Positions 58,381-64,000 of a stretch of 64,000 bases of DNA are shown here, piece after piece. The notes under the pieces were generated by a model. The model was not told the origin of the DNA. It made no database searches and saw only the letters and a program-made list of their open reading frames with translations. The position numbers were made by a program, and so were the translations under genes. How positions within the stretch are numbered: the stretch's first letter is position 1; every line of letters begins with the position of its first letter. Source of the DNA: Aspidapion aeneum (taxonomy: Eukaryota; Arthropoda; Insecta; Coleoptera; Brentidae); NCBI GenBank assembly GCA_963576565.1, contig OY755046.1:51206786-51270785 (forward strand), written 5' to 3'.

Positions 58381-58830
58381 AAACCAAGAGAAAATAGAAC
58401 AAGAAAACCAAACGGCTGAAATCAAGAGACGAGTAAAATAACCTTGAGCAGCATTCGGTAAATTAAGCTACTTATTATAAAATAAAAAATATCCTCAGTA
58501 CCTCAAAACGAAAGTGTACAACCAATGTATCCTTCCTGTACGTACCTATGGATCCCAGACCTGGACACTTACAAAATCAAACATGGGTAAGGTATCAAAA
58601 GCCCAAAGATCATTGAAAAGATAAATTTTACATGTAAAGCTAACAATAGAAAAAGGAATGAATGGATAAGAAATAAAAATAAAAGCAAGGGATGCCAGAG
58701 AAGACCTTGGGATAATAAAAGAAGTAGGGAGAGAGGCCAAATGAGATGCGCGGACGATAAACAACATGCGGGCGCTAGATGGATGAACACGGCAACAGAC
58801 CGATAAGAGTGGATAATATTGGGGGAGGCC
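58381..58830 (+). pseudogene. RTE LINE 3' fragment (copy 1)
   Basis: Parallel to 34160-34720: AEIKRRV-NLEQHSVN, the AAAACGAAAGTGTACAACCA stretch, KRNEWIRNKNKSKGCQRRP and a GEAYI tail. Heavily decayed. Confidence 0.6.
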
Positions 58831-59872
58831 TATATTCCTGCCTGCGCCTGCGCAACCTCCAACAGGGACGACCAAACGTTGGCCGCCATTTTTCAAAGAT
58901 TTTAAGTACAGGTGGTTACCCCTAGAGGTCGTTGTGGTAAACAAGCATACCGTCTGTCCCAAAGTAATTCTTGAAAGCTTCTCTCATTGAAGTTGCGCGG
59001 AAGGAATTTGAAATATAGATGTATCCAACAAAGGTAGCCTGATTTTTCTTTTTTTTTTCGTCACCCCGCCTTTTAAAGTTGCCTCTATTATCCCTACCAA
59101 AAGTCGACGAAATCGAGGATGGATTGCATCGTCGCGCATCGCCTTTAAAACGCGCCGCGCCGGACCTCGTGCCCATTTGCTTGCTTTACTGTTAGGACAG
59201 GAACAGGGCGCTGCTCTGTATCCAATAGAATCTTTTAAAGGCGGGGTACAATTTTGTCTTTAAAGTTAGATCAGGAAAAATAAAGCAAATTAAAATTTTT
59301 GGACCTAATACCATTTTGCTTTAAAGCGCAGATATACAAACATGCACTATGTTATTCATATAAAACATTGCATATTATAACCATTTTTTATATAAATTTG
59401 TTTTTGTCTAGTGGAAAATTATTCTCAGCTGGTAAAAAAACTAATTATCGAGGAAAACCGCAAACCTGTGGGAATTCCTAATCATTGTAATGTAAGCACT
59501 GATGACAAAATATAATTATGTCAATTTTTTTTTTAAATAAATTAATAAAAGTTGACCCATATTTAGTTTTAAAAAACTTAAACAATCCACGAGCAAGACA
59601 GATTATTATATGAAACATAATAACTTAATAACTTTTTTCTTAACGCAAAAAAAAAGACAAACCATTTGGTTTTTTATACTAGCTTTTTGTTGTTGTTTAA
59701 ACAACTATTTGTTTTATCCTTAACATAAAGGATAAAGCATTGAAAGGACAAAAATATCAAAATTAATGCCATAAGTTAGAGAGAGAGAGAGATAGATGAG
59801 AAAAAAGACGATAAATTAATTCGCCGAAAATAATACCTTCCTAACCATTGCTACGCGGGCTAGGAAGGTAAA

Positions 59873-60270
59873 AATGTGATCCACACTTTATTGTAGAAAA
59901 TAAACTTTATTATAAACGATGTATAACACGGCAATATAGTTTTATGTATGACAATTTAGTCAATTTTGAAACATCATGAAACTAATTTTTTTACAAGTTT
60001 TATCCAAGTTTCTTAGAAAGTGAGCTTTCTAAACAAAAAAATTGTTCCTAACTTTACTGTACAATACATTTTTTACCAAAAAGCTTAGTTTCGGAGAAAA
60101 TTTGATAAAGTCAAAGAAATTTTAAATGTTTTTGGATAAAGTTTAGTGATTTTTCAAAATTGATTTAATTGACGGACGCCCTTAAATTGTTATAGATAAA
60201 ACAATTATTGCCTTGTTATACATCGTTAAAAGGAAAATTTTATTGTCTACAATAAAGTGTGGATCACATT
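59873..60270. mobile_element. MITE with AATGTGATCCACAC ends (copy 1)
   Basis: AATGTGATCCACACTTTATT at the left and AATAAAGTGTGGATCACATT at the right; arms about 65 bp extend to CGATGTATAACA and GGCAATA. The word ACGGACGCCC and its flanks recur 160 bp later (60174, 60336), a partial tandem repeat of the right side. Confidence 0.75.
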
Positions 60271-61254
60271 TTTTGCTCTAGAGCTGGTTGGGCTTGTGGA
60301 AAGTTTAGTGATTTTTTAAAATTGATTTAATTTACGGACGCCCCTGAATTTTTATAAATGAAACGAATTGTGCAGTTATTATTTTTCGTTTAAAAGGAAA
60401 TTTATTGTCTACATTTTAATATAGAGCTTGGTTTTTAAGAAAATCTAAAAAAACATGTAAGAAACATGTTTTTTTTTTAAAAATTTTACATTACCCCAAA
60501 AACGGACGCAGCTGGAGAGTTTGTTATTAGTCGCACCACATTAGCTTAGTTTTTGAGAAAATTTGAAAACACTAAAAAATTGTAGTCTTACACGTCGATG
60601 ATGTGCTAAAACAAAAAACAACAATAAAATTGTAAAAATATTTTATTTTTCAATTTAAATGGGATTCAAAGCGTTTGCTTAAATCTCTTCACAATGTTTT
60701 TCTTTGTTTTTTCTAATAAATTTACACTATATGGTCGGCAAATATTTAAAGTGCTTTATGATGTGATCTGTTTTAAATTAACATAACATAACTGCTCAAT
60801 AAATAATCTTTGGAAAATTTTGACAGTTTTCGAGTTATTAGCAAAAAAACTGTCAAAAAGCACGATTGAGGGAGGGAAACCATCTTCCTGCAAGGGGCGG
60901 GGGGTCTTTCCCCTTCGTAAAATGTTCGGGGGAGTCTCCTGTCCATACCAAGTGTATTGCTTCTCTCATTAAATGCAGTAGTATCTGAACCTGTAGGGCC
61001 TGAACTATATTATAATTTGTTGTTTATTACTTGTAAAAAAATATATAATGTGTAATACGTAGGTACGAAAATTGAAGTGCCTGTCAAAGTGTCCTGAATT
61101 GCGGTTGGAATTCCCATGCAAAAAATTTATTAAATTAGATCGAATATTTTTGTGATAATTTAAAAATTTAATTAGGTATCTATATCTGCTCCTCAGAGTA
61201 AAAATGTATTAAGTCACAAAACTTAAATTTAACATAGATATATAAACATATAAT

Positions 61255-61704
61255 AAACCAAGAGAAAATAGAACAAGAAAACCAAACGGCTGAAATCAAG
61301 AGACGAGTAAAATAACCTTGAGCAGCATTCGGTAAATTAAGCTACTTATTATAAAATAAAAAATATCCTCAGTACCTCAAAACGAAAGTGTACAACCAAT
61401 GTATCCTTCCTGTACGTACCTATGGATCCCAGACCTGGACACTTACAAAATCAAACATGGGTAAGGTATCAAAAGCCCAAAGATCATTGAAAAGATAAAT
61501 TTTACATGTAAAGCTAACAATAGAAAAAGGAATGAATGGATAAGAAATAAAAATAAAAGCAAGGGATGCCAGAGAAGACCTTGGGATAATAAAAGAAGTA
61601 GGGAGAGAGGCCAAATGAGATGCGCGGACGATAAACAACATGCGGGCGCTAGATGGATGAACACGGCAACAGACCGATAAGAGTGGATAATATTGGGGGA
61701 GGCC
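61255..61704 (+). pseudogene. RTE LINE 3' fragment (copy 2)
   Basis: Same as the fragment at 58381, carried in the tandem duplicate. Confidence 0.6.
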
Positions 61705-62746
61705 TATATTCCTGCCTGCGCCTGCGCAACCTCCAACAGGGACGACCAAACGTTGGCCGCCATTTTTCAAAGATTTTAAGTACAGGTGGTTACCCCTAGA
61801 GGTCGTTGTGGTAAACAAGCATACCGTCTGTCCCAAAGTAATTCTTGAAAGCTTCTCTCATTGAAGTTGCGCGGAAGGAATTTGAAATATAGATGTATCC
61901 AACAAAGGTAGCCTGATTTTTCTTTTTTTTTTCGTCACCCCGCCTTTTAAAGTTGCCTCTATTATCCCTACCAAAAGTCGACGAAATCGAGGATGGATTG
62001 CATCGTCGCGCATCGCCTTTAAAACGCGCCGCGCCGGACCTCGTGCCCATTTGCTTGCTTTACTGTTAGGACAGGAACAGGGCGCTGCTCTGTATCCAAT
62101 AGAATCTTTTAAAGGCGGGGTACAATTTTGTCTTTAAAGTTAGATCAGGAAAAATAAAGCAAATTAAAATTTTTGGACCTAATACCATTTTGCTTTAAAG
62201 CGCAGATATACAAACATGCACTATGTTATTCATATAAAACATTGCATATTATAACCATTTTTTATATAAATTTGTTTTTGTCTAGTGGAAAATTATTCTC
62301 AGCTGGTAAAAAAACTAATTATCGAGGAAAACCGCAAACCTGTGGGAATTCCTAATCATTGTAATGTAAGCACTGATGACAAAATATAATTATGTCAATT
62401 TTTTTTTTAAATAAATTAATAAAAGTTGACCCATATTTAGTTTTAAAAAACTTAAACAATCCACGAGCAAGACAGATTATTATATGAAACATAATAACTT
62501 AATAACTTTTTTCTTAACGCAAAAAAAAAGACAAACCATCTGGTTTTTTATACTAGCTTTTTGTTGTTGTTTAAACAACTATTTGTTTTATCCTTAACAT
62601 AAAGGATAAAGCATTGAAAGGACAAAAATATCAAAATTAATGCCATAAGTTAGAGAGAGAGAGAGATAGATGAGAAAAAAGACGATAAATTAATTCGCCG
62701 AAAATAATACCTTCCTAACCATTGCTACGCGGGCTAGGAAGGTAAA

Positions 62747-63144
62747 AATGTGATCCACACTTTATTGTAGAAAATAAACTTTATTATAAACGATGTATAA
62801 CACGGCAATATAGTTTTATGTATGACAATTTAGTCAATTTTGAAACATCATGAAACTAATTTTTTTACAAGTTTTATCCAAGTTTCTTAGAAAGTGAGCT
62901 TTCTAAACAAAAAAATTGTTCCTAACTTTACTGTACAATACATTTTTTACCAAAAAGCTTAGTTTCGGAGAAAATTTGATAAAGTCAAAGAAATTTTAAA
63001 TGTTTTTGGATAAAGTTTAGTGATTTTTCAAAATTGATTTAATTGACGGACGCCCTTAAATTGTTATAGATAAAACAATTATTGCCTTGTTATACATCGT
63101 TAAAAGGAAAATTTTATTGTCTACAATAAAGTGTGGATCACATT
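62747..63144. mobile_element. MITE with AATGTGATCCACAC ends (copy 2)
   Basis: Same as 59873-60270, carried in the tandem duplicate. Confidence 0.75.
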
Positions 63145-63660
63145 TTTTGCTCTAGAGCTGGTTGGGCTTGTGGAAAGTTTAGTGATTTTTTAAAATTGAT
63201 TTAATTTACGGACGCCCCTGAATTTTTATAAATGAAACGAATTGTGCAGTTATTATTTTTCGTTTAAAAGGAAATTTATTGTCTACATTTTAATATAGAG
63301 CTTGGTTTTTAAGAAAATCTAAAAAAACATGTAAGAAACATGTTTTTTTTTTTTAAATTTTACATTACCCCAAAAACGGACGCAGCTGGAGAGTTTGTTA
63401 TTAGTCGCACCACATTAGCTTAGTTTTTGAGAAAATTTGAAAACACTAAAAAATTGTAGTCTTACACGTCGATGATGTGCTAAAACAAAAAACAACAATA
63501 AAATTGTAAAAATATTTTATTTTTCAATTTAAATGGGATTCAAAGCGTTTGCTTAAATCTCTTCACAATGTTTTTCTTTGTTTTTTCTAATAAATTTACA
63601 CTATATGGTCGGCAAATATTTAAAGTGCTATATGATGTGATCTGTTTTAAATTAACATAA

Positions 63661-64000
63661 AAAATTGCGTCATATTTTATAAACAAACAGCAGTCTTATG
63701 CAATTTTGCCAATGATTCACGTTTAATTTGTATTTTAATCACAAAGCAGTGCATTCAGCCATCCATTAATGAACTAAAAAAATTCTTAACTAAGATTATT
63801 TAGCAAAAATTAGTTTGAATTTCCTATGCGTAGGTACTTTTATTTTTTCACAAATACACTAAACAAATAAAAGCACACCTGAAAAAAAGAAGATCGAATT
63901 GTAGAAGCATGAGCATAGTTTTACTTATCCTTAAAACTGAGACAAAGAATACAAATGAACAGTTTAGTACCTGTGAATAAAGAAAACAACAATTTTTCGT
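63661..64000. other. No gene recognised
   Basis: AT-rich tail of the window, no features seen. Confidence 0.5.

Larger units (their letters stand above)
57918..60791. repeat. Near-identical 2.87 kb tandem duplication, copy 1
   Basis: Homologous with 60792-63660 at a constant offset of 2874. I find only about five differences (58087 G/T, 59666 T/C, two in a T/A run near 60478, 60756 T/A). The unit contains an RTE 3' end, the dispersed 350-bp repeat, a hairpin and a MITE. No host gene. Confidence 0.95.
60792..63660. repeat. Near-identical 2.87 kb tandem duplication, copy 2
   Basis: Second copy of 57918-60786, directly adjacent (five bases between). After 63660 the sequence becomes unique again. 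Confidence 0.95.

Noticed and set aside
58546..59176. 138- and 84-codon minus-strand frames, repeated at 61420-62050
   Set aside because: Antisense to the RTE relic and inside a dispersed repeat; they are identical in both copies only because the duplication is so recent.
1..64000. Endogenous viral element
   Set aside because: All reverse transcriptase fragments fit non-LTR retroelements; I saw no LTRs, gag/env or viral polymerase motifs.

Overview
This window is eukaryotic, AT-rich and crowded with mobile elements. It looks like an insect nuclear genome, most likely a beetle. The reasons are spliced genes with GT-AG introns, TATA plus initiator-like core promoters and AATAAA signals, and many decayed insect-type elements: mariner, pogo/Tigger, hAT, PIF/Harbinger, and Jockey-, RTE- and RNase H-bearing LINEs. 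The beetle assignment is inference from general resemblance; no species marker is visible. There is no operon structure, CRISPR array or rRNA.

The only convincing intact host genes lie in 1-14.2 kb. They are three paralogous two-exon genes for small secreted proteins of 237-241 residues with six conserved cysteines in the mature chain. Gene A (24-3660, minus) and gene B (5869-9181, minus) are in tandem. Gene C (11477-14137, plus) is a mirror image of B, so B and C form a large inverted duplication covering promoters, exons and 1.9-2.6 kb introns. The centre of this palindrome holds a second, smaller fold-back repeat (about 9.95-10.61 kb). A decayed fourth copy lies at about 14.6-15.2 kb and is split by a hAT-type MITE. 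Degenerate copies of the family's 5' flank continue at 17.2-19.85 kb, which suggests the array was once larger. A 1.5 kb element with a broken THAP zinc-finger gene sits between A and B.

From 15.3 to 24.5 kb the sequence is a mosaic of DNA transposons. They include a 1.9 kb element with a transposase remnant and six copies of a CACACACGTAAC motif, and an internally deleted PIF/Harbinger element. The latter was entered by an apparently perfect 305-bp-arm palindrome flanked by a 14-bp duplication. A third, 2.1 kb element carries about ten copies of a GGACGAAAACTGG-like motif. From 27 to 42.4 kb there are a tandem duplication with a datable hAT MITE insertion, a Tigger element, 5'-truncated LINEs, a hAT zinc-finger fragment, a 460-510 bp tandem array, a fold-back element and a mariner relic.

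From 42.4 to 64 kb there are exon-like segments of an unknown gene, more fold-backs and MITEs, and several LINE remnants. One of these is a decayed retroelement that joins a reverse transcriptase (YLDD) to a Cys-rich plus endonuclease-like C-terminal part. The window ends with a nearly identical 2.87 kb tandem duplication (57918-63660), which is either very recent or an assembly artefact.

All homology calls come from reading translated and raw sequence by eye; no database search or alignment score was computed.
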